The notes: generated by a model not told the origin, from the sequence alone. A DNA stretch of 64,000 nucleotides from DASSUW01 sp963730535 (GCA_963730535.1 CAVSRU010000011.1:186001-250000), one strand, 5' to 3'; numbered from the stretch's first letter, positions 25,198 to 35,136 are shown. Program-made: numbers and translations.

Positions 25198-26768
25198 CCC
25201 TCGGCCGGCGGCACGTGGCTCATCGCGTGCTCGGCCATCGCGGTGATGGTGAGGCTGGGGTTGACGCCGACGTTGGCGGGCACCGCGGCGCCGTCGCACA
25301 CCAGCAGGTTCTCGTAGCCGAACACGCGCTGCCGGGCGTCGACCACCCCTGAGTCCGGGTCGGCGCCGATCGCCGCGCCGCCGAGGATGTGGGCGGTGGA
25401 GCCGATGTTGCGCAGCGCCTCCATGAACGAGCTCTGGGCGACGCCGCCGGTGCGCCGCGCCAGCCACTGGGCGAAGTGGTTGGCGACCGGGATGTACGTA
25501 GGGATCGGCCGCGCGGCATCCTGCTCGGTCTGCAGCTTCATGCCGCCGCCGAACGTGCGCCGCGGCCGCAGCGCGATCGCGTTGTCGAGCGTCTGCATCA
25601 CGAGCACGATGATCGTCCGCCGCGACCAGCCGCGAGGGTCGAACAGCCGCAGGAACGTGACCGGGTGCCGCGCCGCGGCCCGCAGCAGCTTGAGCGGACG
25701 CGTGACGCGCGTGCCGTCGCCGACCAGCAGCGTGTAGAGCGCGCTGATCGAGTCCGCGGCGTCGCCGTAGACGACGGTCTCGATGTGCGTGTCGGGGTCG
25801 GGGTAGATCGAGCCGGTGATCGCGACGCGGCGCGTGATGTCCGGCGCGCCGGGCGGGAGCGTGACGGCGACGATCGCCTCCGAGTTCGTGCGCACGAGGT
25901 CGCCGAGCCGCGGTGAGAGCCGCGGCAGCGAGGCTCCGGCCAGCAGGCGGTTGGTGCCGAGCGCCCCGGCGGCGAGAACGACCCCGCGCGCCGTGAACGT
26001 CCGCCGGCGCCTGCGCAGCCAGGCGCCCGGTCGCTCGGTCACGACCTCGTAGCCCTCGGAGCCGTCCGGCACGCCAAGCGGCCGCACGTCGACCACCATC
26101 CGCTCCGGCAGCACCTCGGCCCCGGCGCGCTCCGCCAGCCACAGGTAGTTCTTGACCAGCGTGTTCTTGGCCCCGTGCGGGCAGCCGACCATGCAGCGCC
26201 CGCAGCGCAGGCAGCCCGTCCGGTCCGGCCCGGCGCCGCCGAAGTAGGGGTCCGGCACCGTGCGGCCGGGCTCCGAGAGGAACACGCCGACGCGGGTCTT
26301 CGCGTACGTGTGCTCGACCCCGATCTCGCGCGCGTACTCGCGCAGCAGGTCGTCCGCGGGGTCGTCCTGGTCGTAGGCGACCACCCCGAGCATCCGCTCG
26401 GCGGTGTCGTAGTGCGGCGCCAGGTCGGCCTCCCAGTCGGCCAGGCCCGCCCACTGCGCGTCCTCGTAGAAGCGCCGCCGCGCGCGGTAGAGCGTGTTCG
26501 CGTAGCCGAGCGAGCCGCCGCCCACGCCCGCCCCGCTCGCGATCGTGACGTGCTTGAAGATCGTGAGCTGGAAGATGCCGCGCATGCCGAGCCGCGGCGC
26601 CCAGAAGTAACGCCGGACGTCCCAGGTCGACCGCGGCAGCTCGTCGTCGGCGAACCGCCGGCCGCTCTCGAGCACCCCGACCGAGTAGCCCTTCTCGCTC
26701 AGCCGCAGCGCCGACACGCTGCCGCCGAAGCCCGAGCCGATGACCAGCCAGTCGTAGTCGTAGGCCAT
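25146..26768 (-). CDS. GMC-family oxidoreductase with a ferredoxin-like Cys motif
   Basis: 540 residues from the ATG at 26768; a longer frame upstream is rejected because the FAD motif DWLVIGSGFGGSVSALRLSE lies right after this ATG. GAGVGGGSLGYANTLY is the second GMC motif, and the C-terminal LVCDGAAVPANVGVNPSLTI carries the final FAD contact. It is closest to the cholesterol-oxidase-like branch. Unusual is Cys186-x2-Cys189-x2-Cys192-x3-Cys196-Pro, a classical [4Fe-4S] pattern inserted before the substrate domain. Such a cluster would let electrons leave by a route other than O2. It is probably transcribed with the PuuD-like gene upstream. Confidence 0.82.
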   Translation of the reverse strand: MAYDYDWLVIGSGFGGSVSALRLSEKGYSVGVLESGRRFADDELPRSTWDVRRYFWAPRLGMRGIFQLTIFKHVTIASGAGVGGGSLGYANTLYRARRRFYEDAQWAGLADWEADLAPHYDTAERMLGVVAYDQDDPADDLLREYAREIGVEHTYAKTRVGVFLSEPGRTVPDPYFGGAGPDRTGCLRCGRCMVGCPHGAKNTLVKNYLWLAERAGAEVLPERMVVDVRPLGVPDGSEGYEVVTERPGAWLRRRRRTFTARGVVLAAGALGTNRLLAGASLPRLSPRLGDLVRTNSEAIVAVTLPPGAPDITRRVAITGSIYPDPDTHIETVVYGDAADSISALYTLLVGDGTRVTRPLKLLRAAARHPVTFLRLFDPRGWSRRTIIVLVMQTLDNAIALRPRRTFGGGMKLQTEQDAARPIPTYIPVANHFAQWLARRTGGVAQSSFMEALRNIGSTAHILGGAAIGADPDSGVVDARQRVFGYENLLVCDGAAVPANVGVNPSLTITAMAEHAMSHVPPAEGYEDAVTSRAKASNTST

Positions 26769-26818
26769 CCCGCGGCAGTCTACCGGCGAAGTTGACGGGG
26801 GCGTCAGGTTTGCCCGGC

Positions 26819-27673
26819 TCAGGCGACGAGCGCGAGCGCGGGCGCGGGCACCGCGCCGCGGGCAGCGGTGACGAGGCTCTCGAACAGCGGGGCGTGGTCC
26901 TCCCGGTGCGTCAGCACCTCGGGATGCCACTGGACGCCGAGGCAGAACTGGGCGGCCGGGTCCCACACGGCTTCGACCGTCGCGTCGGAGGCGACGCCGC
27001 ACACCGTCAGGCCGGCGCCGAGCCGGTCGATGGCCTGATGGTGGTAGGAGTTGACGCCGAGCGCGGTGGCGCCCGTGAGCCGGTCCAGCAGCGAGCCGGG
27101 TGCCACGGACACGGCGTGCGTGGGCGCGAACGGCCGCTCGCGCTGGCTGTGCTCGAGGTCGGTGAGGTCGGGCAGGTGCTGGTGCAGCGTGCCGCCGCGC
27201 GCCACGTTGAGCGTCTGCATCCCGCGGCAGATCGCGAGCACGGGCAGGTCGCGCTCCGCGGCGCCGGCGTGCATCGCGAGCTCGTACTCGTCGCCGACGC
27301 GGTCCACGTCGGGGCCGAGCTGCGGGTGGCGCTCGTGCCCGTACACGGCGGGGTCGACGTCCGGGCCGCCGCTGAACACGAGGCCGTCGAGCCGGTCCAG
27401 CAGGGCGGCGGTGTCGTCCACGAACCCGTGGGCGGGGACCACGACCGCGAGCCCGCCGGCCTCCTGGATCGCCTGGCTGTACGTCAGCCGCAGCGCGAGG
27501 CGGTGCGGGGCGAGGTCGCGCTCCCGGCGCCCGGCGGCGAGCGCCCAGGCCGGCGAGTCGTCGGCGCGCAGCTCGTGCGTGACGATGCCGATGAGGGGCG
27601 GTGCGGCGGCGATGGAGGGGCGGGAGCGGCGAATGGTCCGATGAGGATTAGGCCTGGACGGCCGCGGCGCCAT
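26819..27673 (-). CDS. Second PuuD-like gamma-glutamyl hydrolase
   Basis: 284 residues from the ATG at 27673. The class I amidotransferase fold is clear: LVFSGGPDVDPAVYG, the nucleophile elbow VLAICRGMQTLNVARGG, and GVQWHPEVL with the His-Glu pair. It shares its motif order with the hydrolase at 17.6 kb, but carries a long basic N-terminal tail (PRPSRPNPHRTIRRSRP) of uncertain reality; the true start may be nearer the PPLIGIVTHEL segment. It is likely to release glutamate from a gamma-glutamyl acid. It is followed by the GMC oxidoreductase (50-nt gap). Confidence 0.83.
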   Translation of the reverse strand: MAPRPSRPNPHRTIRRSRPSIAAAPPLIGIVTHELRADDSPAWALAAGRRERDLAPHRLALRLTYSQAIQEAGGLAVVVPAHGFVDDTAALLDRLDGLVFSGGPDVDPAVYGHERHPQLGPDVDRVGDEYELAMHAGAAERDLPVLAICRGMQTLNVARGGTLHQHLPDLTDLEHSQRERPFAPTHAVSVAPGSLLDRLTGATALGVNSYHHQAIDRLGAGLTVCGVASDATVEAVWDPAAQFCLGVQWHPEVLTHREDHAPLFESLVTAARGAVPAPALALVA

Positions 27674-27771
27674 CGGGGCTCCCGGCAAGTTCGCGTACGG
27701 CTCGCACCGGAGGCCTGAGGCGGCTAGCCCCCCTTTGCCGGTCCTCAGCGGCCGTACGGTACGGTCGCGCC

Positions 27772-30605
27772 GTGGAGTTCGGCGTGCTCGGACCGGTGCT
27801 GGTGGATGGGAAGTCGCCTCCCGGCGCGATCGAGCGGACGCTGCTGGCGCGTCTGCTCGTCGTCCCGGGGACGCCGGTGCCCGCCGAGGAGCTGATCGAG
27901 GCGGCATGGCCGCACGAGCGGCGCGCCGGCGCGGCCGGGTCGCTGCGGGTGCGGCTGGCGCGGCTGCGGGCGTTCCTGGAGCCGGAGCGCGAGCCGGGAT
28001 CGCCGGCGAGGGTGCTCGTGCGCGACCCCGCCGGGTACCGGCTCGCCGTCGCGCCCGACGCCGTCGACGCGGAGCGCTTCTGCCGCCTCGCCCAGGACGG
28101 CGCGCACGACGAGGCGCTCGCGCTCTGGCGCGGCGAGCCGTTCGCCGACCTCGACGGCGTCGAGGCGCGCGCAGGCCGAGGCGCGACGGCTCCACGCCGT
28201 CCGCGACGCGCTGCGCCAGCGGCGGGCGGCCGCGCTCGCGGAAGCGGGTCGCCTCGACGAGGCGGTGGCGGCGCTCGAGGCGCTCGCGACGGAGGACCCG
28301 CTGCGCGAGGAGCCGGTGCGCGAGCTGATGCTCGCGCTCTACCGGGCCGGGCGCCATCCCGAGGCGCTCGCGGCGTACCGGCGGCTGTCGCGGTCGCTCG
28401 ACGAGATCGGCCTCCAGCCCGGCCCGGCGGTGCGGGAGCTCGAGGCGCTCGTGCTCCGGCACGACCTCGCCGCCCCGACCAACGTCGGAGCCCGGCTGAC
28501 GAGCGTCGTGGGCCGCGACGGCGACCTCGCGCTCGTGCACAGCACGCTCGCGGAGCACCGGATCGTCACGCTCGTCGGGCCCGGCGGCGTCGGGAAGACG
28601 ACGCTCGCCGCCGAGGCCGCCCGCACCCGCCCAGGGTCAGGAGGCGCGTGGCTCGTCGAGCTGGCGCCGCTCCGAAGCCGCGACGAGGTGGTGCTCGCGG
28701 CCGCGACCGTGCTCGGCCTGCGGCGCGTCGGCGAGCACGACCGGGACGCGCTGGCCGTCGTGCGTCAGCGCCTGCGAGACGCCGACGCGCTGCTCGTGCT
28801 CGACGGCGGCGAGCACCTCGTCCCCGCCCTCGGGGCCGTCGCGCGCGACCTCGCGTCCGCGGGACCCCGCGTCACCGTGCTGGTCACGAGCCGCCGCCCC
28901 CTGGGGATTCCCGGCGAGGCCGTGGTGCCGGTGCCGCCGCTGGACGAGGCCTCCGCCCACCGGCTGTTCGAGGAGCGCGCCGGCGCGGCGCGGCCGGGCG
29001 TCCGCCTCGAGGCGGACGAGGTGGCGGCCGTCTGCCGCCGCCTCGACGGGCTGCCGCTGGCCGTCGAGCTCGCAGCCGCCCGCCTGCGCGCGCTGTCGGC
29101 CGCCGCGATCGCCGAGCGTCTCGACGAGGGCCTCGACGTCCTCGGCCGGGGCACGCTCGACGCGTCGATCGAGGCCAGCCACGCATTGCTGTCAGCGGCC
29201 GAGCAGGAGCTCTACCGGCGGCTGTCGGTGTTCGCGACGAGCTTCGAGCTCGAGGACGCCGAGCAGGTGGCGGCGGGTGACGGCCTCGGGCGGGAGGACG
29301 TGCTCGAGCGGCTCGTAGGGCTCGTCGAACACTCGATGGTCCACGTGGAGGGCGAGCCGCGGCGCTACCGCCTGCTCGAGGCGCTGCGGGTCGACGCCCG
29401 CAGCCGGCTCGACGAGGCGACCGCGGAGGCGACCGCTCGCCGGCATGCGGCCCACATGGCCCGGCTGGCGGCGGCGGCCGCCGGCCTCGTCTGGACCGAG
29501 GGCGCCGAGGCGGCCGGCGAGCCCCTGATCCCACGCCGAGCCGACTTCGAGGCGGCATTCGAGGATGCGCTCCGCCGCCGGGACGTCGACACCGCGCTGG
29601 AGTTGGCGGCCGGTCTCGAGGCGCTGCACCACCGCCTGGGAACCGTCGCGCTCGCCGTCGAGTGCGGCGAGCGGGCGCTCGCGCTCGGCGGCGGCAGCCC
29701 GGCGGCGCGGCTGGGCCTGTTGAGCTGGCACGCCGCGATGCTGCTCGGAGAGCTGCGCGTCGACGACGCCCGCGCCGCGCTCGAGCAGGCGCGCGCGGTG
29801 GTGGACGAGCGCGGCGAGCTCGGCCGTGCGCATCTTCGAGGGCCAGGTCGAGCTCTTCGACGGCAACCTCGACGCCGCGGAGGCGGCGCTCGAGGGCCTG
29901 ACCGAGCTGCTGCTGGGGCGCAGGGCGTGGTTCGCCGCGGCCACCGCGGCGTACGTGCGCGGCGGCGTCGCGCTGGCGCGCGGGGACGTCGACGGCGGCG
30001 TCGAGTGGCTGCGCCGGGCGTGCGACGACTTCGTGACGTGCGGCGACGTGTGCAGCCTCGACGCGGCGACGGCGGACCTGGCCCAGGCGGAGGCGCTCGC
30101 CGGACGCGAGCGCGAGGCCGCGGCCGCCTGCGAGCGCGCCCTCGCGTGCGCGCCCGATCGGCCCTTGGGGGAGCGCAACACGCATCTCATGCACGAGTGC
30201 GCCATCGCCGCCGCGCGGGCCGGCCGCGCCGAGGACGCCGCGGAGTACGTCGCCGCCGCGGCCGTCGCCGCCCGTCGCGATCCCGTGATCATCGGGCGCT
30301 GGCACGCGCCCGCCGCGTCCGGGGACGTCACGCTGTTCGCGGGCGACCCCGACCGCGCTCGTGAGCGCTATCGCGAGGCGCTCGCTCTCGCCGCCGACAT
30401 CACGGAGGAGCGAGGGCCCTCGCTGCCGGCGGCCATGTACCTCATGGCCTCCGAGCTCCGGCTCGCGCAGACGGCTGCCGACCGCCAGGCGGCCCTCGGC
30501 CACGCGCGCGCGGCGCTCGAACACGCGCAGGCGAGCGGGGCGCCCGGCGGGGTGGCCGCGGCGCGCATGACGGTCCAGCAGCTCGAAGCGGTAGCAGCCG
30601 AGTAG
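27772..30605 (+). pseudogene. AfsR/SARP-type regulator with NB-ARC and TPR-like region, two frame breaks
   Basis: The domains in order are an OmpR-like winged helix (residues 1-90, MEFGVLGPVLVDGK to LRVRLARLRAFLEP), a BTAD domain (about 95-240), an NTPase with Walker A (GPGGVGKTTLAAEAA), LVLDGGEHL as Walker B and LPLAVELAAARLRAL as the NB-ARC GLPL motif, and a C-terminal helical repeat region. The frame breaks near 28167 (in a GCGCGCGC run) and near 29822 (GAGCTCGG), each equivalent to one extra base; homology continues on both sides. Intact, it would be about 943 residues, a normal AfsR size. SARP regulators activate secondary-metabolite or catabolic operons by binding direct repeats at 11-nt pitch, such as the boxes at 23.7 kb. 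The GTG start follows a short promoter gap. Confidence 0.8.
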
Positions 30606-30667
30606 CGGCGCGGTAACGGCCGGCCGGGACGCTTCCGGCGTTCCGTTTCCTCCCCAAGGAGTTCCTC

Positions 30668-31490
30668 ATGCTCATGAAGACCGTCACTCTCGACGGCCGG
30701 CTCCGGCTCGAGTACTTCGAGCAAGGCGACCCTGACGGCGTGCCGCTCGTGCTGCTGCACGGCTACAGCGACTCGTCGTACAGCTACGAGCTGCTGCTGG
30801 CGCGGCTGCCCGCGTCGGTCCACGCGTACGCGCTCACCCAGCGCGGCCACGGCGACGCCGACCGCCCGCTCACCGGCTACACGCCCCGAAGACCACGCGG
30901 ACGACGTGCGCGCGTTCCTCGACGCGATGGAGGTCGACGCCGCCGTCGTGGTCGGGCACTCCGGCGGCAGCTACAGCGCCCAGCGCTTCGCGCTCGACTA
31001 CCCCGAGCGCACGCTCGGCCTCGTGCTGATCGGGGCGTTCTCCTCGTTCCGCACCGACGAGATGTCGGACCTCCGGGCCGCGATCGAGGAGCTCACGGAC
31101 CCCGTGGACCCCGGGTTCGTGCGCGAGTTCCAGGAGAGCACGATCGCCGAGACCGTGCCCGCGGCGTTCCTCGCGCGGATCGTCGCCGAGAGCCGCAAGC
31201 TTCCGGCGCGGGTCTGGAAGTCGTGGCTCGACGAGACGATGGCCGCCCCGGCGCCCACCGAGGCCGGCACGATCGAGGCCCCGACGCTGATCCTCTGGGG
31301 CGACCAGGACGAGTACGCCGTGCGCGCCGCGCAGGACGCGCTCCTGGCCGCGATCCCGGACTCGCGGCTCGTGATCTACGAGGGCGCCGGCCACTGCCCG
31401 CACTGGGAGCGGCCGCTCCAGGCGACGGAGGACATCCTCGCCTTCGTTCAGCAGCAGCGCGCGCGAGGGCTCGCCTCGCGCGCGTCCTGA
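30668..31490 (+). pseudogene. Alpha/beta-fold hydrolase with one frame break
   Basis: Start ATG with an AAGGAG site 6 nt upstream. The first frame gives LVLLHGYSDSSYSYELLL (oxyanion HG) and RGHGDADRP. It breaks in a CCCC run near 30895 and continues as EDHADDVRAFLDAMEV, then the nucleophile elbow GHSGGSYSAQ, LILWGDQDEYAV with the acid, and GAGHCPHWE with the catalytic His. Ser-Asp-His are therefore all present. With one C removed the protein is about 273 residues, typical of epoxide-hydrolase/haloalkane-dehalogenase-like family members. The substrate is unknown. It lies 62 nt after the AfsR-type regulator. The 3' end overlaps the convergent YbdD gene by 43 nt. Confidence 0.8.
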
Positions 31491-31636
31491 CGGCGACGTT
31501 CGTACTCGCGGCGCGCCATCACGGGCTGGCCCGGATGGTCGCGCCGCATGTGCGAGATGTAGCGGTCGTAGCCCGACTCGCCGGAGACCTCGCGCAGGTA
31601 CCAGCGCACCCCGGCAACGGCTCGCCGGAGCGTCAC
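31448..31636 (-). CDS. YbdD/YjiX-family (DUF466) small protein
   Basis: A 62-residue protein that starts at a GTG overlapping the cstA stop (GTGA). It shows the family pattern WYLREVSGESGYDRYISHMR, then HPGQPVMARREYERRRQDA. YbdD/YjiX proteins are encoded after CstA-type pyruvate/peptide carriers in many bacteria and are thought to assist them. The 3' end overlaps a convergent hydrolase gene. Confidence 0.85.
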   Translation of the reverse strand: MTLRRAVAGVRWYLREVSGESGYDRYISHMRRDHPGQPVMARREYERRRQDAREASPRARCC

Positions 31637-33807
31637 GGCCCGCCCCCGGTCCGCGTGGTCTCGCGCTCGTCGCGCATGAAGCGCCCGTCGCCGCCGGCTA
31701 GCACCGCGCGCTCCTCGGCGGTCGCGAACAGCCCGGCGGGAGCCCGGAGCTTCGACGGGACGTACTCGGTCTCCGTCGTCGGCAGCGGCTCGCGGGCCCG
31801 GATCGCCTTGAACCAGATCCGCGCCGCGTCGAGGATCACGACGATGATCAGCGTCGCGAACAGCGCCGCCAGGATGCCGTCGACGGTGGAGTTCGTGACG
31901 ACTGCCTGCATGTCGTCGAGGCTCTTGGCCGGCGGCAGCACCTCGCCCGCGTCGAGCGCCTCCTTGTAGGTGTCGCGCTGGGTGAAGAAGCCGAGCTTCG
32001 GGTTGTCCGAGAACACCTTCTGGTAGCTCGCGGTGAGGGTCACCGCGGCGTCCCACGCCAGCGGGATGCCGGTGATCCAGGCCCACTTGAGCTTGCCGGC
32101 CTTGATCAGCAGCGTCGTGCAGACGGTCAGCGCGACCGCCGCCAGCAGCTGGTTCGCGATGCCGAACAGCGGGAACAGCTGGTTGATCCCGCCGAGCGGG
32201 TTGGTCACCCCCGTGTAGAGGAAGTAGCCCCAGGCGCCGACGACGATCGCGCTCGTCAGGTACAGGCCGGGCTTCCAGCTCACCCGCCCGATCGGCTTCC
32301 AGACGTTGCCGAGCGTGTCCTGGAGCATGAAGCGCCCGACCCGCGTGCCCGCGTCCACCGTGGTGAGGATGAACAGGGCCTCGAACATGATCGCGAAGTG
32401 GTACCAGAAGGCCTTCAGCCCGGCCCCTGTCGCGCCGGAGAAGATCTCCGACATGCCGATGGCGAGCGTCGGCGCCCCGCCCGTGCGGGCCACGAGCGAC
32501 TCCTCGTCGACCGCCGCGGCGGCTGACTGGAGCTCGCCGGGACTGACGGCGAAGCCGAGGTCGTTGACCGCCGCGGAGGCCGACTGCACGGAGTCGCCGA
32601 CGACCGCCGCCGGCGCGTTCATCGCGTAGTAGAGACCGGGGTCGATGATCGAGGCGGCGATGATCGCCATCACGGCCACGAACGACTCCATCAGCATCGC
32701 GCCGTAGCCGATGAAGCGGACCTGCGACTCCTTCTCGATCATCTTCGGCGTCGTGCCGGAGGCGATCAGCGAGTGGAAGCCCGACAGCGCGCCGCAGGCG
32801 ATCGTGATGAACACGAACGGGAACAGGGAGCCGGCGAACACCGGGCCCTCGCCGCTCGAGGCGAACGGCGTCACCGCCTCGTTCTGCATCAGCGGCAGCG
32901 TCACGACGATGCCGACCGCCAGCAGCACGATGGTGCCGATCTTCATGAACGTCGACAGGTAGTCGCGCGGGGTGAGCAGCATCCACACCGGCAGCACGGA
33001 CGCGAAGAACCCGTAGCCGATCAGGCAGAAGGTCAGCGCCTCAGGCGAGAGCGTGAAGGTGTCGGCCAGCGAGGAGTCCTGCACGAAGCCGCCGGCCACG
33101 ATCGCCAGCAGCAGCAGCGTGACGCCGATCGCGGTCGTCTCCATCACCCTGCCGGGCCGCAGCACGCGCAGGTAGAAGCCCATGAACAGCGCGATCGGGA
33201 TCGTCATCGCGAGCGAGAACGTGCCCCACGGCGACTCGGCCAGCGCGTTGACGACGACCAGCGCGAGGACGGCGAGCAGGATGATCATGATCGAGAAGAC
33301 CGCGATCAAGGCGGCGACGCCGCCGACCGGGCCGATCTCGTCGCGCGCCATCTGGCCGAGACTCTTGCCGTCGCGGCGCATGGAGAAGAACAGCGTCACC
33401 ATGTCCTGCACCGCGCCGGCGAAGATGACGCCGACGATGATCCAGATCGTGCCGGGCAGGTAGCCCATCTGGGCGGCGAGCACCGGCCCGACGAGCGGCC
33501 CCGCTCCCGCGATCGCCGCGAAGTGGTGGCCGAACAGGACCCGCCGGTCCGTCGGCTGGTAGTCCATGTCGTTGTCGAGTCGCTCCGCGGGCGTGGCCCG
33601 CGTGTCGTCGACGCCCAGCACCTTGCGCGTGATGAAGCGCGCGTAGAAGCGGTAGGCGATGAAGTACGAGCCGAGCGCGGCCGCGATCAGCCATGCCGCC
33701 GAGATCTGCTCGCCGCGCACGAGGGCGATGACGCCCCATGCCACGGCACCGACGACCGCCACCAACGTCCAGATGGCGATCGTCCGCTTGCGCGACCTGG
33801 TCCCCAT
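31633..33807 (-). CDS. cstA: CstA-family carbon starvation / pyruvate transporter
   Basis: 724 residues from the ATG at 33807, chosen for its GGGAGGGG ribosome site over an ATG 30 nt upstream. It has about 16 hydrophobic helices. Family landmarks include YFIAYRFYARFITRKVLGVD, RVLFGHHFAAIAGAGPLVGP, YGFFASVLPVWMLLTPRDYL, CGALSGFHSLIASGTTPKMI and NPLGGINQLFPLFGIANQLL. CstA and its relatives import pyruvate or peptides under carbon limitation. The coupled small protein downstream is its usual partner. No regulator is adjacent. Confidence 0.93.
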   Translation of the reverse strand: MGTRSRKRTIAIWTLVAVVGAVAWGVIALVRGEQISAAWLIAAALGSYFIAYRFYARFITRKVLGVDDTRATPAERLDNDMDYQPTDRRVLFGHHFAAIAGAGPLVGPVLAAQMGYLPGTIWIIVGVIFAGAVQDMVTLFFSMRRDGKSLGQMARDEIGPVGGVAALIAVFSIMIILLAVLALVVVNALAESPWGTFSLAMTIPIALFMGFYLRVLRPGRVMETTAIGVTLLLLAIVAGGFVQDSSLADTFTLSPEALTFCLIGYGFFASVLPVWMLLTPRDYLSTFMKIGTIVLLAVGIVVTLPLMQNEAVTPFASSGEGPVFAGSLFPFVFITIACGALSGFHSLIASGTTPKMIEKESQVRFIGYGAMLMESFVAVMAIIAASIIDPGLYYAMNAPAAVVGDSVQSASAAVNDLGFAVSPGELQSAAAAVDEESLVARTGGAPTLAIGMSEIFSGATGAGLKAFWYHFAIMFEALFILTTVDAGTRVGRFMLQDTLGNVWKPIGRVSWKPGLYLTSAIVVGAWGYFLYTGVTNPLGGINQLFPLFGIANQLLAAVALTVCTTLLIKAGKLKWAWITGIPLAWDAAVTLTASYQKVFSDNPKLGFFTQRDTYKEALDAGEVLPPAKSLDDMQAVVTNSTVDGILAALFATLIIVVILDAARIWFKAIRAREPLPTTETEYVPSKLRAPAGLFATAEERAVLAGGDGRFMRDERETTRTGGGP

Positions 33808-33869
33808 GAGTGTTCCCCTCCCTAGTCGGGCTCCCATGGACCGGTTCCCCCGGCTCCGCGCGTGTGAAA

Positions 33870-35102
33870 CTAGTGCAAGACGCGGGCCTCATAGCCCGCG
33901 TCGCGCATGCCCTGGACGACCTGGTCCGCGTGCGCGTGCCCGCGCGTCTCGATCACGAGCTCGACGGCGGTCTCGCGCACGTGCAGGTCGAGGCCCTCGC
34001 GCACGTGCGCGACGTCGAGGATGTTGGCTCCCGTCGAGGCCACCTGCACGAGCAGCTCGGCGAGGTTGCCGGGGCGGTCGGCGAGCCGGGTGAGGAGCAC
34101 GAGGCGGCGGCCGGACTCGGTCTCGTGGCGCCGCGCGACGGAGGCCAGCAGGCCCGGGTCGACGTTGCCGCCGGAGAGCACGGCGACCGTGGTGCCGCCG
34201 CCGCTCGCCGTCACCTGGCCGCCCAGCAGCGCGGCGACGCCGACCGCTCCCGCCCCCTCGACGACGAGCTTGCAGCGCTCCATGAGCACGACCATCGCCT
34301 CGGCGACCGCGTCCTCGTCGACCACCACGACGCCGTCGGCGTAGCGGGAGAGCAGGTCGAGGGTGAGGTCGCCGGGGCGCTTGACCGCGATCCCGTCGGC
34401 GATCGTGAGCACGGACGGCGCCGGCACCGGCTCGCCGCGGCGCAGCGACTCCGGATAGGGCGCGCAGGCCGCGACCTGGACGCCGATCACCTCCACCTCG
34501 GGACGCGCGGCCTTGACCGCGATCGCGATGCCGGAGCACAGCCCGCCGCCGCCCACCGGCACGACGACGCGCGCGAGGTCGGGGACCTCGTCGAGCAGCT
34601 CGAGCCCGAGCGACCCCTGCCCCGCGACGATGTCGGGATCGTCGAACGGGTGCACGAAGGCCAGCCCGCCGTCGCGCGCGCGCTCCTGCGCGAGCGCCAG
34701 GCAGTCGTCCACCGAGCCGCCGCCGATGTTGACGATCGCGCCCTGGCCGCGAGCGGCCTCGACCTTGGCCAGCGGCGCGTCGTCGGGCACGAAGACCTCG
34801 CACGTCACGCCGCGCGCGCGGGCGGCGGCGGCGAGGCTCTGGGCGTGGTTGCCCGCCGACGCCGCGACCACGCCGGCGGCGCAGCCGCGATCGCCCAGGG
34901 CAGCGAGCTTGGCCGCCGCGCCGCGCAGCTTGAACGAGCCCGTGCGCTGGAGGTTCTCGGCCTTGAGCGCCACGACGCCGCCGGCGCGCTCCGAGATCGT
35001 CCGCGAGGACAGGACGGGCGTGCGGCGGGCGATCGCGTCGACCGCGGGGCGCGCCGCCGCGACGTCGGCGGCGGTCACCGTGGTGCGGGCATGGGTGGCC
35101 AT
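33870..35102 (-). CDS. ilvA: Threonine dehydratase with C-terminal ACT domain
   Basis: 410 residues from the ATG at 35102; an upstream extension runs into the intergenic repeat and is rejected. PLP-binding Lys is in RTGSFKLRGAAAKL, SAGNHAQSLA binds the substrate carboxylate, and PVGGGGLCSGIA binds the PLP phosphate. Residues about 330-410 form one ACT-like domain (LTRLADRPGNLAELLVQVAS), as in the shorter catabolic/biosynthetic type. It deaminates threonine to 2-oxobutyrate for isoleucine synthesis or catabolism; a second domain that would mark the strongly isoleucine-inhibited long form is absent. It is monocistronic. Confidence 0.92.
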   Translation of the reverse strand: MATHARTTVTAADVAAARPAVDAIARRTPVLSSRTISERAGGVVALKAENLQRTGSFKLRGAAAKLAALGDRGCAAGVVAASAGNHAQSLAAAARARGVTCEVFVPDDAPLAKVEAARGQGAIVNIGGGSVDDCLALAQERARDGGLAFVHPFDDPDIVAGQGSLGLELLDEVPDLARVVVPVGGGGLCSGIAIAVKAARPEVEVIGVQVAACAPYPESLRRGEPVPAPSVLTIADGIAVKRPGDLTLDLLSRYADGVVVVDEDAVAEAMVVLMERCKLVVEGAGAVGVAALLGGQVTASGGGTTVAVLSGGNVDPGLLASVARRHETESGRRLVLLTRLADRPGNLAELLVQVASTGANILDVAHVREGLDLHVRETAVELVIETRGHAHADQVVQGMRDAGYEARVLH

Positions 35103-35136
35103 CCGGCCACGGATGCTACGCGGCGCCGGTTGCGGC

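Noticed and set aside
28167..30895. Programmed +1 translational frameshifting in the AfsR-type and hydrolase genes
   Set aside because: The sites share no slippery sequence, stop codon or downstream structure, and five unrelated genes are affected; an insertion-type sequence error explains them better.
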